Positions 18,400 to 27,856 of a DNA stretch of 64,000 bases are shown here, one piece after another (the first letter of the stretch is position 1; every line of letters starts with the position of its first letter). The DNA is from Vibrio tubiashii ATCC 19109 (GTDB lineage: Bacteria > Pseudomonadota > Gammaproteobacteria > Enterobacterales > Vibrionaceae). Both the position numbers and the translations under genes were made by a program. The DNA is taken from assembly GCF_000772105.1 (NCBI RefSeq), contig NZ_CP009356.1:62001-126000 (forward strand), in the 5' to 3' direction. The notes beneath the pieces are model-generated. The model was not told where the DNA came from. It worked only from the letters and a program-made list of their open reading frames with translations, and ran no database searches.

Positions 18400-19896
18400 C
18401 TAATTCAAGTTTGGCATAGCCAATTGTTGAACAAGTGAGCGATAAAATGTCAGCATCTGTCCATAAGCCTCAATACTTATCCGCTCGTTGGGCCCATGTA
18501 TCCGTGGGAGATCACTGTCATCAAGTGCGAGCGGCAAAAATCGATAGACTCGGCTTGTTAGTTCAATGTAATGCCGAGCGTCGGTTGCATTGATCGTCAA
18601 ATAAGGGGCGACAACGGTGCGTGACGCGCCAAATACTTTTTCAGTAGTGTGCTTGAGTATCTTGAACGCGCGGTTGTTTTGTTCGGAGATAGGGGTTGCA
18701 CGATTGTAAGGCGGGCGAATGTCCACTTGTATGGCAGGGTCGTCAATGATGGCTTCTATGTACTCGAGCACTTGTTTGGGCTCCGTATTAGGAAGCAAGC
18801 GAACATTGATATTGGCCGTTGCTTCAGGGGCAAGCACGTTGTCTTTCACTCCGGCATTCAACAAAGTGACAGCCATAGTCGTGCGGACCACCGCATTGGT
18901 CGCAGCACTGGCCGTCAGCTGGTCAAGCAAAAGAGGTTTAAATAGCCAAAGGTTCGCAAAGAGAAGGCGATAATTGAATGCCATGTAACCTGACGTGGCA
19001 TCGAATAACTGTTGAGTAGCGCCACTGTACTCTGCCGGCATGGGATGGTCTTCTAAACGTGAAATCGCTCGAGCCAATCGCCCAGGTGTGGTTTGGGCTG
19101 GGGGCATGGATGAGTGACCCGGGATCCCTTTTGCTGTCAGGGATACATTGAGGTAGCCTTTTTCTGCTACGCCTATCAAAGCGACCGGGACAGGGACGCC
19201 GGGCACCACCTCATCAAGAACAAAGCCCCCCTCATCAAGAATCAGGGCAGGGCTAACGCCGAGGCGCGCTAATCGTTCGGCCATCGCTTTGGCACCGTGC
19301 TCACCACCCACTTCCTCATCATGACCGAAGGCAAGGTATATATCGCGCTGGGGCTTGGCACCGGATAACAAGAGGGCTTCTATGCTTTCCAAAATGGCGA
19401 GCATTGAGGCTTTATCATCCATTGTTCCTCTCCCCCAAACATAGCCATCTTTGATCGCGCCTGAGTAAGGAGGGTGGATCCAGGTCTTTCGTGTCGATAT
19501 TGCGTAGGGCACGATATCTTGATGTGCGGTTAGGACAATGGGCCGCGCCTTTGGATCACTGCCGGGCCAGCGGTACAAAAGACTAAACTGATTGATGCGC
19601 TCGAGTTCTAAGTCACGATGCACCAGAGGATAGGCGCCTGCAAGCCATCGGTGAAAATCTAAGAACACGGCAGGGTCGACACGCGTGGCATTGGGATCTC
19701 GCCCATCTAAGCGTGAAACAGTAGGAAACTGTATGGCCTGACTAAGACGAGTCAACTGAGCGGCATTGGCAGGTTTTTGCTCAATGTGGGGTTGGTTAGG
19801 AAGCGCTTTCTGGTGTAACCATGTTCGGATCAGTAACGTGAATACAAGAGCCAGCAGTGCGAGAGAAACGAGAGAAACAAAAGATCGGAGTGTCAT
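18400..19896 (-). CDS. M20 family metallopeptidase (PM20D1/CPS1-like), membrane-anchored
   Basis: A 498-aa protein with an N-terminal signal anchor (SLALLALVFTLLIRTW). Zinc ligands of the M20 family are visible: LTAHQDIVPY (His and Asp), GRGTMDDKAS (bridging Asp), GHDEEVGGEHGA (Glu-Glu), ILDEGG, and a C-terminal RIHGPNER with the last His. A dimerisation domain lies between about residues 235 and 355. Relatives are carboxypeptidase S and mammalian PM20D1 N-acyl amino acid hydrolase. Likely a periplasmic peptidase or amidase; substrate unknown. Confidence 0.85.
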   Translation of the reverse strand: MTLRSFVSLVSLALLALVFTLLIRTWLHQKALPNQPHIEQKPANAAQLTRLSQAIQFPTVSRLDGRDPNATRVDPAVFLDFHRWLAGAYPLVHRDLELERINQFSLLYRWPGSDPKARPIVLTAHQDIVPYAISTRKTWIHPPYSGAIKDGYVWGRGTMDDKASMLAILESIEALLLSGAKPQRDIYLAFGHDEEVGGEHGAKAMAERLARLGVSPALILDEGGFVLDEVVPGVPVPVALIGVAEKGYLNVSLTAKGIPGHSSMPPAQTTPGRLARAISRLEDHPMPAEYSGATQQLFDATSGYMAFNYRLLFANLWLFKPLLLDQLTASAATNAVVRTTMAVTLLNAGVKDNVLAPEATANINVRLLPNTEPKQVLEYIEAIIDDPAIQVDIRPPYNRATPISEQNNRAFKILKHTTEKVFGASRTVVAPYLTINATDARHYIELTSRVYRFLPLALDDSDLPRIHGPNERISIEAYGQMLTFYRSLVQQLAMPNLN

Positions 19897-20016
19897 CAGT
19901 GGTCCTAAAAAGGCGGCATGGTTTGTCGGGCACTAGTTTATCCGCTGTCTTCGTATAAGCTGACCCGATGAGTGTGATTGTGCAGAATCGAACAGGTCAT
20001 GTTTGGGAAACGGTCT

Positions 20017-20045
20017 CTCCTAAGCAGCGTCGAGCTGCTTAGGAG
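20017..20045. repeat. Perfect 12-bp inverted repeat between two minus-strand genes
   Basis: CTCCTAAGCAGC and GCTGCTTAGGAG flank a 5-base loop. No T-tract follows on either strand, so it is not a typical terminator. Confidence 0.5.
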
Positions 20046-20135
20046 TCCGTTATCATCAGCCTTGATGAACGGCGAAGTTGCACGATGTTTTATTTGGCCT
20101 CTACTGCCCAAGACATCCCGTCACTTGGCGTCAAG

Positions 20136-21158
20136 TCAATCGTAATTGATGACGACTTTACCGATTGTGGCCCCACTTTCGAGCAGAATGTGCCCTTGTT
20201 TGAGGGTCTCTGCTGAGAAGCCATGGAGCTCTTTTGTTAAGGTCGATCGAATCCGACCCGCGTCGACCAAATTCGCAATCTGTGTAAGGATGTCCCCTTG
20301 TTTGTATAGATCAGCCGTCTTGTAGAGAGAACGTGTAAACATCAGTTCCCAAACAAATCCGACGGATTTACCTTGTAGCTTGCTTAAATCAACACCGCCC
20401 TCAAATTCGACAATCGAAGCGATTGTGCCCTGAGGGACAATGAGCTCAGCCATCGCATCCCAGTGGCCCAACGTATCTGCTGTGTTAAAGATGTAGTCTA
20501 CGGTCTCAAACCCCAGAGCTTGGACGGATTCACAGAGATTCTTATGATTCGCAACATAGTCGGCCCCCATTTGTTTGACCCAATTTTCAGTCTCTGGTCG
20601 AGAAGCGGTCGCAATCACGGTGAGGTTCGTCAGTTGCTTGGCTATCTGCGTCGTGATTGATCCGACGCCACCGGCACCCCCGATGATCAGGAGCGTCTTT
20701 CGTTCTGTAGGGTCGACGCGCAAGCGGTCAAACAGTGTTTCCCAACCGGTTAATGAGGTCAGAGGCAGTGAGGCCGCTTCTGCGTCTGTCAGCCCTCTTG
20801 GCGCCAGAGCGACCAACCGAGAATCGACGGCATGGTATTGTGCGTTGGTGCCTGGGCGGGTGACATCTCCAGCATAGTAAACACGGTCACCTAGTTTAAA
20901 GTTCGTGACGTTTGCACCAACTTCCACAATTTCACCAACAGCGTCATAACCTAGAACGCGAGGTTGTTCTAGTGTGGTGTCGTTTGCCGCTCTGATGCGT
21001 ATTTTCGTGTCGGCAGGATTAACGGAGACAGAAGCGATCTTAACTAACAGATCAAATTTTCCCAGTGATGGGAGGGCGGTTTCAAATTCAAAAAGACTCG
21101 ATGAGGCTTCGATAGGTTGTGATTGACTGAATCCAATGGCCTTCATGGTGGTTGACAT
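20136..21158 (-). CDS. MDR-family NAD(P)H-dependent oxidoreductase (zinc-type alcohol dehydrogenase-like)
   Basis: A 340-aa medium-chain dehydrogenase/reductase. The GroES-like N-terminal half has VSVNPADTKIRIR and LGYDAVGEIVEVG; the Rossmann half carries LLIIGGAGGVGSITTQIAKQL. The zinc ligands of alcohol dehydrogenases are lacking, which fits the quinone-reductase branch. Probably reduces quinones or enals with NADPH. Immediately upstream is a 14-bp palindrome. Confidence 0.85.
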   Translation of the reverse strand: MSTTMKAIGFSQSQPIEASSSLFEFETALPSLGKFDLLVKIASVSVNPADTKIRIRAANDTTLEQPRVLGYDAVGEIVEVGANVTNFKLGDRVYYAGDVTRPGTNAQYHAVDSRLVALAPRGLTDAEAASLPLTSLTGWETLFDRLRVDPTERKTLLIIGGAGGVGSITTQIAKQLTNLTVIATASRPETENWVKQMGADYVANHKNLCESVQALGFETVDYIFNTADTLGHWDAMAELIVPQGTIASIVEFEGGVDLSKLQGKSVGFVWELMFTRSLYKTADLYKQGDILTQIANLVDAGRIRSTLTKELHGFSAETLKQGHILLESGATIGKVVINYD

Positions 21159-21187
21159 TATCTACTTTCCTTATTGTTTTCGAGGCT

Positions 21188-21201
21188 CGGCAACGTTGCC
21201 G
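21188..21201. promoter_or_regulatory. 14-bp palindrome upstream of the MDR gene
   Basis: CGGCAACGTTGCCG is a perfect palindrome 29 bases before the MDR start, a plausible operator. The rest of the 300-base gap to the next gene shows no gene. Confidence 0.4.
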
Positions 21202-21475
21202 TCGTCTGGTGTTATGCCAACTATACGGAGCTCAATGTCAGAGAAAAACGAGCGCAAGGCTGAAAGACTTTCAAACGTTTATTGATAATTAACACACACA
21301 TATCTGTGTGGCGACACTGGCTCAAGAGCGCTGAGGGAGGTATCATCGCGGGCATCCGAAGTGAGCGAGATACAGACAAAACAGGGCGGTCAAGACCCCT
21401 CATCATGTCTTCGGATGGGACGGATTGTCAGGGAGAAAACTCGCGCAGGAGCGCGTATCAATAGGTAGTTGATTT

Positions 21476-21979
21476 ATGGATGTGTTCTTTTTATCCCAGG
21501 TCCTTGTGGCTATAGCGATTTGTTTTGATCTGATGTCGTTTCAGTTTAAGGATAGAAAAAAGATCGTCGCGTGTTTGTTTTGTGCGGGCGTGTTGATTTC
21601 TACGCATTTTGCATTGCTCTCGGAATGGACAGCCGCGTCCCTAATGGGGGTGGCGACTTTGCGTTATTTAGTCAGTATTTTTTCGACTTCCTCTATTTTG
21701 AAATATGTGTTTTGTTCGGCGTCGGTTCTCGTCACTGGTGCTACCTTCACAGGGCTTACTAGCATCATCGGTTGTATGGGCTCCGTGCTTCAGACCCTCG
21801 CAGCATTTCAGGAGAATGATCGTCGACTAAGGGAACTGATGATAATAGGAACAGCGTTTTGGCTTCTACATAACTATTTGGTTGGTTCACCCACTGCGGT
21901 ACTAATGGAAGTCTTGTTCATTTCGAGCAACCTCTTTGGCTATTACCGCTACTATTTTAAACGCGCGGGGATAGCATAA
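21476..21979 (+). CDS. YgjV-family inner membrane protein
   Basis: A 167-aa protein with about five or six hydrophobic helices. DLMSFQFKDRKKIVACLFCAG and the C-terminal FWLLHNYLVGSP motif are typical of the YgjV family. Function unknown in the family. Confidence 0.8.
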   Translation: MDVFFLSQVLVAIAICFDLMSFQFKDRKKIVACLFCAGVLISTHFALLSEWTAASLMGVATLRYLVSIFSTSSILKYVFCSASVLVTGATFTGLTSIIGCMGSVLQTLAAFQENDRRLRELMIIGTAFWLLHNYLVGSPTAVLMEVLFISSNLFGYYRYYFKRAGIA

Positions 21980-22809
21980 TCGCACTCTGAGTATGAACAT
22001 GCTCACGTTAGAAAACATTAACATGCAACGTAACTGCCCCGTCGCTAACGCGATTAAGGCCACTTCACATATGACGTTGTCAGACATTGCACACGAATAT
22101 AATTACATTCAGGTGCATGGTTTATCTTGGTAGTTATAGCAGGCCAATGTCCCTATCTATAGGGATGGCGCTCTCCAAATCAGATTGTCCGGTCTCAATT
22201 TATGCTTAGTTGTCGGTGAATCAGGGGGAAACAAGGCAACCATGTTCGCGATGGTATCAATGTGATTACCACCAAGAGACTAACGACGAACCTGAATTGC
22301 CATCGCTCAACGAAGGAATAGTTAGATGTGGGTAGTGAGTCATTTTTCTGGTGAGCTCCAAACCGTGTCAATGCAGTGCTGGTCAATATTTGCGGAAACC
22401 CCGCGAGTGATCGTTCTTCACAAATGGATATGTGGTGTTGCACAGCTCTGGGATCAGCAAGCTGAAGTCAGGTGCTACTGTTTTACAAATTTATGATCGA
22501 ATCAAAAGAGCGGTACTTCCGCCTTTTAGCGTCAATAAAGTTCCAAGGTTCGCCTGTTTACTATGGAGACGCCTCAAACCAATAATATGCTATAAACATA
22601 TTATTTTTCAGTTAGCTACGCTTTACCTTCTTCAATCTTTATCTTCTATCTTTCCTAAAATTGCATCTATCAATATGAAACTGGTATTTATGAGAATAGT
22701 GTCATTTTTTAAGAAATACGTCTGTTACAAACATAACGGTTAGTTATTTTTTCTGATAGTTTGCACACCCAAGGTTATCAAGATGTAGCGTAATTGTAGG
22801 GTGGTATTG
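21980..22809. other. 830-base gap before the biosynthetic operon
   Basis: No convincing gene. A 46-codon frame at 21992 has only a weak ribosome binding site. CCCTAT-CT-ATAGGG at 22151-22164 is a short palindrome. The last ~350 bases are AT-rich and must carry the promoter of the operon; I cannot place it confidently. Confidence 0.5.
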
Positions 22810-23772
22810 ATGAGCAATGTTAAAACAGTGGTAATCCCTGATGATTATCAAAATGGCGCAGGGAATGTGTCTAGCTTACATGAGGACTCGTCGTGTCGAG
22901 TTATTTCAATTGGTGACGTTCACAAGGATGTTACTGCAGATGAGATACTGAGTCAGGCAGAGGCTTTGATTCTAATCAGAGAACGTACAGTCATTGACTC
23001 TGAATTCTTAAAAAGAACCCCAAAGGTCAAAGTCATTAGTCAGACTGGAAAAGTAGCCAGAAACATCGATTTGGATCTGTGTCGAGCGCACGGTATTGAT
23101 GTAGTCGAAGGAAAAGGTTCGCCAATAGCCCCAGCAGAGTTAACTTGGTTACTTATTCAGAATTCCGTTAGGCAATTTGTCCCTTCTGTAAACGCTATGA
23201 TGGCTGGCAAGTGGCAAGTTGCAATGGGTGACACGGTTTCAGGTAAAACGTTGGGGGTAGTCGGCTATGGGAAGATAGGGAAACGTGTAATTGAGTATGC
23301 TAAGGCGTTCGGGATGAATGTTTGTGTTTGGGGTTCTGAGCGTGCTCTCAATGAAGCAAAAGAAGATGGAATCGATGTGCCAGTATCAAGAGAGGAATTC
23401 TTTTCGTCTTGCGATGTAATTTCTCTGCACCAGCGTTTGGTTCCAGATACCCAAGGCAATATTACCTACGATGATTTATTTGCTATGAAGCCTTCCGCTG
23501 TCTTCGTTAATACAGCCCGCGCTGAACTGGTTGAGTCGGGGGCCTTAGAGCAGGCTTTGGATGATGGTCGTCCTGGTTTTGCCGCGCTGGACGTATATGA
23601 GCAGGAGCCTATCTGGACTACTGAACATCCAATGCTCAAACGAGCTAATGTTCTTTGCAGCCCCCACTTGGGTTACGTTGCCCAAAGTAGTTACGACTTA
23701 TATTTCGATATCGCATTTCAAAATATTAAGCGTTATATGTCGGGTGATAGAAGTCACGTGATTAACGCTTGA
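22810..23772 (+). CDS. D-isomer-specific 2-hydroxyacid dehydrogenase (biosynthetic operon gene 1)
   Basis: A 320-aa NAD-dependent dehydrogenase. The dinucleotide fold is GVVGYGKIGKRVIEYAKAFG, with catalytic Arg in FVNTARAELVESGAL, Glu in DVYEQEPI and His in CSPHLGYV. Enzymes of this type interconvert 2-oxo and 2-hydroxy acids or oxidise phosphoglycerate. As first gene of the operon with citrate-synthase and aconitase homologues it may oxidise an isocitrate-like intermediate (inference). Start at ATG 22810, six bases after GGGTGG; a GTG three codons upstream is possible. Gene 2 begins 19 bases after the stop. Confidence 0.85.
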   Translation: MSNVKTVVIPDDYQNGAGNVSSLHEDSSCRVISIGDVHKDVTADEILSQAEALILIRERTVIDSEFLKRTPKVKVISQTGKVARNIDLDLCRAHGIDVVEGKGSPIAPAELTWLLIQNSVRQFVPSVNAMMAGKWQVAMGDTVSGKTLGVVGYGKIGKRVIEYAKAFGMNVCVWGSERALNEAKEDGIDVPVSREEFFSSCDVISLHQRLVPDTQGNITYDDLFAMKPSAVFVNTARAELVESGALEQALDDGRPGFAALDVYEQEPIWTTEHPMLKRANVLCSPHLGYVAQSSYDLYFDIAFQNIKRYMSGDRSHVINA

Positions 23773-23791
23773 ATATCATAAAGGACGTTCA

Positions 23792-25351
23792 ATGAAAGGG
23801 ATAGATTGGGTTAATGGTATGCTCAGTGGCTTCTTAACCAGTGTCGAAAAGTATCCACTCGCTAAGGCAATTGTTCTAGATGAAAAAGGTTACAGTTATC
23901 AAGAGCTGCTGCAAGCTGCGGATAACATTTACCAGCACCTCTCTCGAGTAGCAATTGATTTGAAAGGGAAACGTGTCGCGATACTCGGTGGCAAAAACAT
24001 AGAAACTTATTCCTCCGTAATTGCTGTTTTATTGGGTGGCGGTACATTTGTTCCTCTTAACCCAAGTTTCCCCACGCAAAGGAATCGATATATTTTTGAG
24101 GCTTCACAAGCCGATATTTTGCTGACGACATCGGCCCTAGGTGACTATATCGGAGAAATGAAGGCGAGGTTGCCATCTTTGGAATGCGTGTATGTCGATC
24201 GGATCTGTACGTCAGGTGCGAGAAGCGTTGCTGAGATATGTCAGTATAAACCTGTTGTTGGGGAGCATGAGCATGCATATATCCTCTTTACTTCGGGAAG
24301 TACAGGAAACCCAAAAGGCGTTCCGATACACCACAGAAATGTAACTGCTTTCTTAGCGCATAATCTAAAGCAGTTTCAATTTAAACCGTCAGACCGGTTC
24401 AGCCAAACGTTTGATCTGACTTTCGATCTTTCGATATTCGACTTATTTATTGCTTGGAGTGTTGGCGCGTGTGTGTATCCACTCCAACCTTGCGAGTTGT
24501 TGTCTCCTGTCGCGTTTGTTAACAAGCATCAATTGACGGTGTGGTTCTCTGTTCCTTCGGTAGTGCTAAACAGTTGTAAACTGGGTTTGCTTGAGCCAAA
24601 TGCTATGCCTTCACTTCGTACGAGTCTATTTTGTGGAGAAGCTTTGTCAAAGGAAATTGTCGAGCACTGGTTGCATGCGAGTCCTAATACACGTGTGTTT
24701 AACTTATACGGTCCTACAGAATTGACAATAGCTTGTGCAGATTATGAGGTTACCGAGGCTGTTTTGGATCTATCTTACAAGGGCTTGGTGCCGATTGGGC
24801 GGGTTTACTCAAACCACACATATCTTCTATTGGATGAGCAAGGAAAAGAAGTTGACGAGGGAGAGCTTTGTATTTCAGGTCCTCAATGTTTCAGCGGCTA
24901 TTTAGGTTTGCCTGAAATTAGTAATGCAAAGTTGTTTGTTGATCAGAGTTCACGCCAAACTTTTTATCGGACAGGCGATTTAGTGAAAAAAACGTCGGGA
25001 CAAAATCTTGTGTTTGTTGGAAGAGTAGACCATCAAGTGAAAATTCAGGGGTATCGAATCGAACTGATGGAAGTTGAACAGCAGTTGAGAAAGCTAGGTT
25101 GTATTGATGTGGTAGCACTCCCTTACCCTTCTTATGAGAGCCCTCAACAAATAGCTGTCGCTATCCTCGGGCAGAAGGACGACGATGATGTCGCTTTGTT
25201 AAAAAAGCACTTAAGTCTGTTATTACCAAAATACATGACTCCTCACTACTATGAAACGTTTGACAATTTTCCTTTGAACTCAAATGGCAAAGTTGATCGA
25301 AATGAACTGTTAGCAAATATCAAAAAACGGAAAGACTTGATCAAATTATGA
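23792..25351 (+). CDS. Stand-alone amino-acid adenylation enzyme (gene 2)
   Basis: A 519-aa adenylate-forming enzyme with NRPS core motifs but no fused carrier or condensation domain: A3 LFTSGSTGNPKG (about residue 166), A5 NLYGPTE, A7 YRTGDL, A8 GRVDHQVKIQGYRIE and A10 NSNGKVDR. The A4 region FDLTFDLSIFDLF keeps the Asp that contacts an alpha-amino group and resembles DltA-type enzymes. It should activate an amino acid with ATP and load it on a carrier, most likely the carrier domain of gene 5. Substrate not predicted. The last four bases overlap gene 3 (ATGA). Confidence 0.88.
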   Translation: MKGIDWVNGMLSGFLTSVEKYPLAKAIVLDEKGYSYQELLQAADNIYQHLSRVAIDLKGKRVAILGGKNIETYSSVIAVLLGGGTFVPLNPSFPTQRNRYIFEASQADILLTTSALGDYIGEMKARLPSLECVYVDRICTSGARSVAEICQYKPVVGEHEHAYILFTSGSTGNPKGVPIHHRNVTAFLAHNLKQFQFKPSDRFSQTFDLTFDLSIFDLFIAWSVGACVYPLQPCELLSPVAFVNKHQLTVWFSVPSVVLNSCKLGLLEPNAMPSLRTSLFCGEALSKEIVEHWLHASPNTRVFNLYGPTELTIACADYEVTEAVLDLSYKGLVPIGRVYSNHTYLLLDEQGKEVDEGELCISGPQCFSGYLGLPEISNAKLFVDQSSRQTFYRTGDLVKKTSGQNLVFVGRVDHQVKIQGYRIELMEVEQQLRKLGCIDVVALPYPSYESPQQIAVAILGQKDDDDVALLKKHLSLLLPKYMTPHYYETFDNFPLNSNGKVDRNELLANIKKRKDLIKL

Positions 25352-26559
25352 AACACGTACTACTTGTTGGTGGTTCGCGCCACTTAGCGCCAGTGCTAAA
25401 AAAGCTGGGTTGTCAAATCACTTTACTGATCCCGACAAATAAACTGAAAAGAGCATTAGAAGTTGACGTATACGATAAGGTCATTGCGCTACCGAAGGAA
25501 ACGGATTATGACCATTGGTTAACGATAGTTTCTTCACTTCATCAGCTCAACCCTATAGAAAGTATCGCGTTTTTTAATGAACCGATGGAGCCGTTAGCGG
25601 CGTTTATCGCCGAAAAGCTGGCCTTGCCTGGTCACACTCGTCAAGTTATAGAACTGACCCATGACAAGAAGAAAATGCGTGCGTATTTAGCCGAGAAGGG
25701 CTTGGATGACACGCCTTCGCGCCTTATCCCGGTTAGTGATATGAGCGGCGCAGAGGAGTTCTGTAGACAAACCGGCTATCCCGTCATTGTGAAGCCGTTG
25801 AATGGAAGGGGCAGCATGGCCGTTTCGAAAGTCCTCGGGGCTAATGAGCTTGCGAGTGCAATCGAGAAAGTTAATCAATCTGGTAGTGATACCGTGCTAA
25901 TGGAGCGTTTTTTAGAGGGAAATGAATGGAGTGTCGAATGTTTCAGTGAACATGGCCAGCACAAGCTGATTGCCATCACCGAAAAATTTAAAGATCTAAA
26001 CAATATTGAAACGGGCCATTGCCTGCCTGCCGAATTATCCAGCGAGAAAGAAGCGGAGATCAAAGCGTTTGTCTTCCAATGTTTAGATGCAATTGGGCTA
26101 AAGAATGGCCCCAGCCATACGGAACTGTTTACTACACCTGAAGGCCCAAGGATTGTTGAAACTCATGCAAGATTGGCCGGTGATCGCATACCCGATCTTG
26201 TGAAATATCTAACTGACGTTGATTTGGAAGCTTTGTGGGTTGAACAGACGTGTGGTAAGGAAGTCTTAAGTCGTGTTCCCGAGCTTAGGTCTAGTTTACA
26301 CCAGACATGCGCTTCGATTCGGTATTATACGCCTGTAATTGAGGCAATATTCAACCAAGTTAAAGGGGTTGAAACTATCGAACAGGATGAGCATGTGAAG
26401 CACGTAGAGGTACTGCAGACACCGGGGTTTAAGTTTGGCGGTATCCAGGATTCTTTTGACCGTGGAGCATCGGTTGTAGCTGTGGGTAAAACTTGCCGTG
26501 ATGCTGTTGACAAAGCGCAGAAGAGTCTTGATTCCCTGGTGTGGGAATTCGAGTCATGA
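25348..26559 (+). CDS. ATP-grasp carboxylate-amine ligase (gene 3)
   Basis: A 403-aa ATP-grasp protein. The central fold shows YPVIVKPLNGRGSMAVSKV (ATP-binding loop), VLMERFLEGNEWSVECF and GPSHTELFTTPEGPRIVETH (metal-binding Glu and Asn-like positions). Relatives such as BacD join amino acids into dipeptides through an acyl-phosphate. The neighbours suggest it forms an amide bond in the final product. It is paralogous to gene 9. Overlaps genes 2 and 4 by four bases each. Confidence 0.88.
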   Translation: MKHVLLVGGSRHLAPVLKKLGCQITLLIPTNKLKRALEVDVYDKVIALPKETDYDHWLTIVSSLHQLNPIESIAFFNEPMEPLAAFIAEKLALPGHTRQVIELTHDKKKMRAYLAEKGLDDTPSRLIPVSDMSGAEEFCRQTGYPVIVKPLNGRGSMAVSKVLGANELASAIEKVNQSGSDTVLMERFLEGNEWSVECFSEHGQHKLIAITEKFKDLNNIETGHCLPAELSSEKEAEIKAFVFQCLDAIGLKNGPSHTELFTTPEGPRIVETHARLAGDRIPDLVKYLTDVDLEALWVEQTCGKEVLSRVPELRSSLHQTCASIRYYTPVIEAIFNQVKGVETIEQDEHVKHVEVLQTPGFKFGGIQDSFDRGASVVAVGKTCRDAVDKAQKSLDSLVWEFES

Positions 26560-27770
26560 CCTTGACACGGGATGCGAAGCTGCTGTTGTTAGCCTCTATC
26601 ATTTCGAATGTAGGCAATGGAATATATACACTCGCAGTCGGAAAGTTGCTTTATGATCAAACGGGGTCTGCGTTGTCATTCGGCATCGTGATAGCGTTCG
26701 AGTATTTGATGATTTTCCTTTCAAACTTTTTGGCTGGTCCTATTGTGGACCGCTACGCCAATAGTCGTATGCTAACCCTGGTCGATGGCTGTCGAGCCGC
26801 GTTTATTTTGGCTTTGTGTTTACTGGTTCAGGACGAGTTACCCTTGGTTCTTGTGACGTTAATTAGTTTCGTCATCTTTATTGGAAAACCATTTTACCGA
26901 GCTGCTTTTTTCTCAATTGAGCCTTTGGTTGTACCAAGTGAGCAACTGGGGAAATATCATGGCTTTGCTTCGAGTGCGTTTCAGACCGGACAATTTATTG
27001 GGATCGTTTTGGCTGGCGTCCTACTAACATATTTTGACCCACTACTTTGTCTCGTGCTCAACGGTGTCTCGTTTGCATTTTCTGCTTTGATTTTCTGTTC
27101 AATAAGCCAAGTTGGCGAAACCAATTGTGAGGTTGCTCAGAGTCAACATTGGGATAATCGTTTAATTGCCGATTGGCGAGATGCGGTCAAGACATTGAAT
27201 TCTGTTCCTGGTTTGACACTCACCATCTTCGCCTCAGTTGGGGACTATGTTTTACCCAGTATGATCAATGCGTTGTTAGTAGTGTTTGTTGCTCAATACT
27301 TTAACGGGGAAGCAGCTGCTCTCTCGTTGTTGGATGGAGCATTCGCCCTAGGCGCGCTGTCAGCGGGGTTGCTGGCGGGACATGTTGTTGATCGCCTGGG
27401 GCGTAGTAGATCCGCTGGAATGGGCTTGTTTGGTCAGGGGCTCGGTTTTGCAAGTATTGCGTTTATGGCCATTCCTTCCAACATAGTCGGAATGATGTTT
27501 GCCATCGGCGCGTTTAACACCATATCTTACACTTCGCTGATCACGCATTTACAACAAAACACGGATAAATCCATTCGAGGTAGGGTGAGTCTTTTTCGTA
27601 ATTTGTTTGCCGTTTGTGTGGCAGGGGTGACGATCCCTTTGCTCACTTATCTTTCTCAGTCTTCGCTGTCTTGGGCGCTACTATTTGCTGCATTGGTTAG
27701 TTGTATTTTTGCTGTTATTGCCGTCTTAGCGGTCAAGAAATGGAATGTTGAATTGAGTTACCAAAGCTAA
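26556..27770 (+). CDS. MFS transporter, likely product exporter (gene 4)
   Basis: About 404 aa with some twelve hydrophobic helices. It has MFS signatures such as FLAGPIVDRYANSR after helix 2 and LAGHVVDRLGRSRS after helix 8, and resembles the MdfA/enterobactin-exporter-like drug/H+ antiporter branch. Located inside the operon, it most likely exports the product and provides self-resistance. Start at ATG 26556, overlapping gene 3 by ATGA. Confidence 0.88.
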   Translation: MTLTRDAKLLLLASIISNVGNGIYTLAVGKLLYDQTGSALSFGIVIAFEYLMIFLSNFLAGPIVDRYANSRMLTLVDGCRAAFILALCLLVQDELPLVLVTLISFVIFIGKPFYRAAFFSIEPLVVPSEQLGKYHGFASSAFQTGQFIGIVLAGVLLTYFDPLLCLVLNGVSFAFSALIFCSISQVGETNCEVAQSQHWDNRLIADWRDAVKTLNSVPGLTLTIFASVGDYVLPSMINALLVVFVAQYFNGEAAALSLLDGAFALGALSAGLLAGHVVDRLGRSRSAGMGLFGQGLGFASIAFMAIPSNIVGMMFAIGAFNTISYTSLITHLQQNTDKSIRGRVSLFRNLFAVCVAGVTIPLLTYLSQSSLSWALLFAALVSCIFAVIAVLAVKKWNVELSYQS

Positions 27771-27856
27771 CTCACATTAGTTATAAGGATATTTATAGGG
27801 TTGCATTAAGGTTGCGATGCAGTGACGTTGTGCCCTTAGCTAGGAGGTTTCTACCA

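Noticed and set aside
21992..22132. 46-codon frame after the YgjV-like gene
   Set aside because: Weak ribosome binding site and no features; kept as non-coding.
22195..22443. 82-codon minus-strand frame before the biosynthetic operon
   Set aside because: No ribosome binding site and unnatural residue composition; I could not tie it to any transposase or protein.
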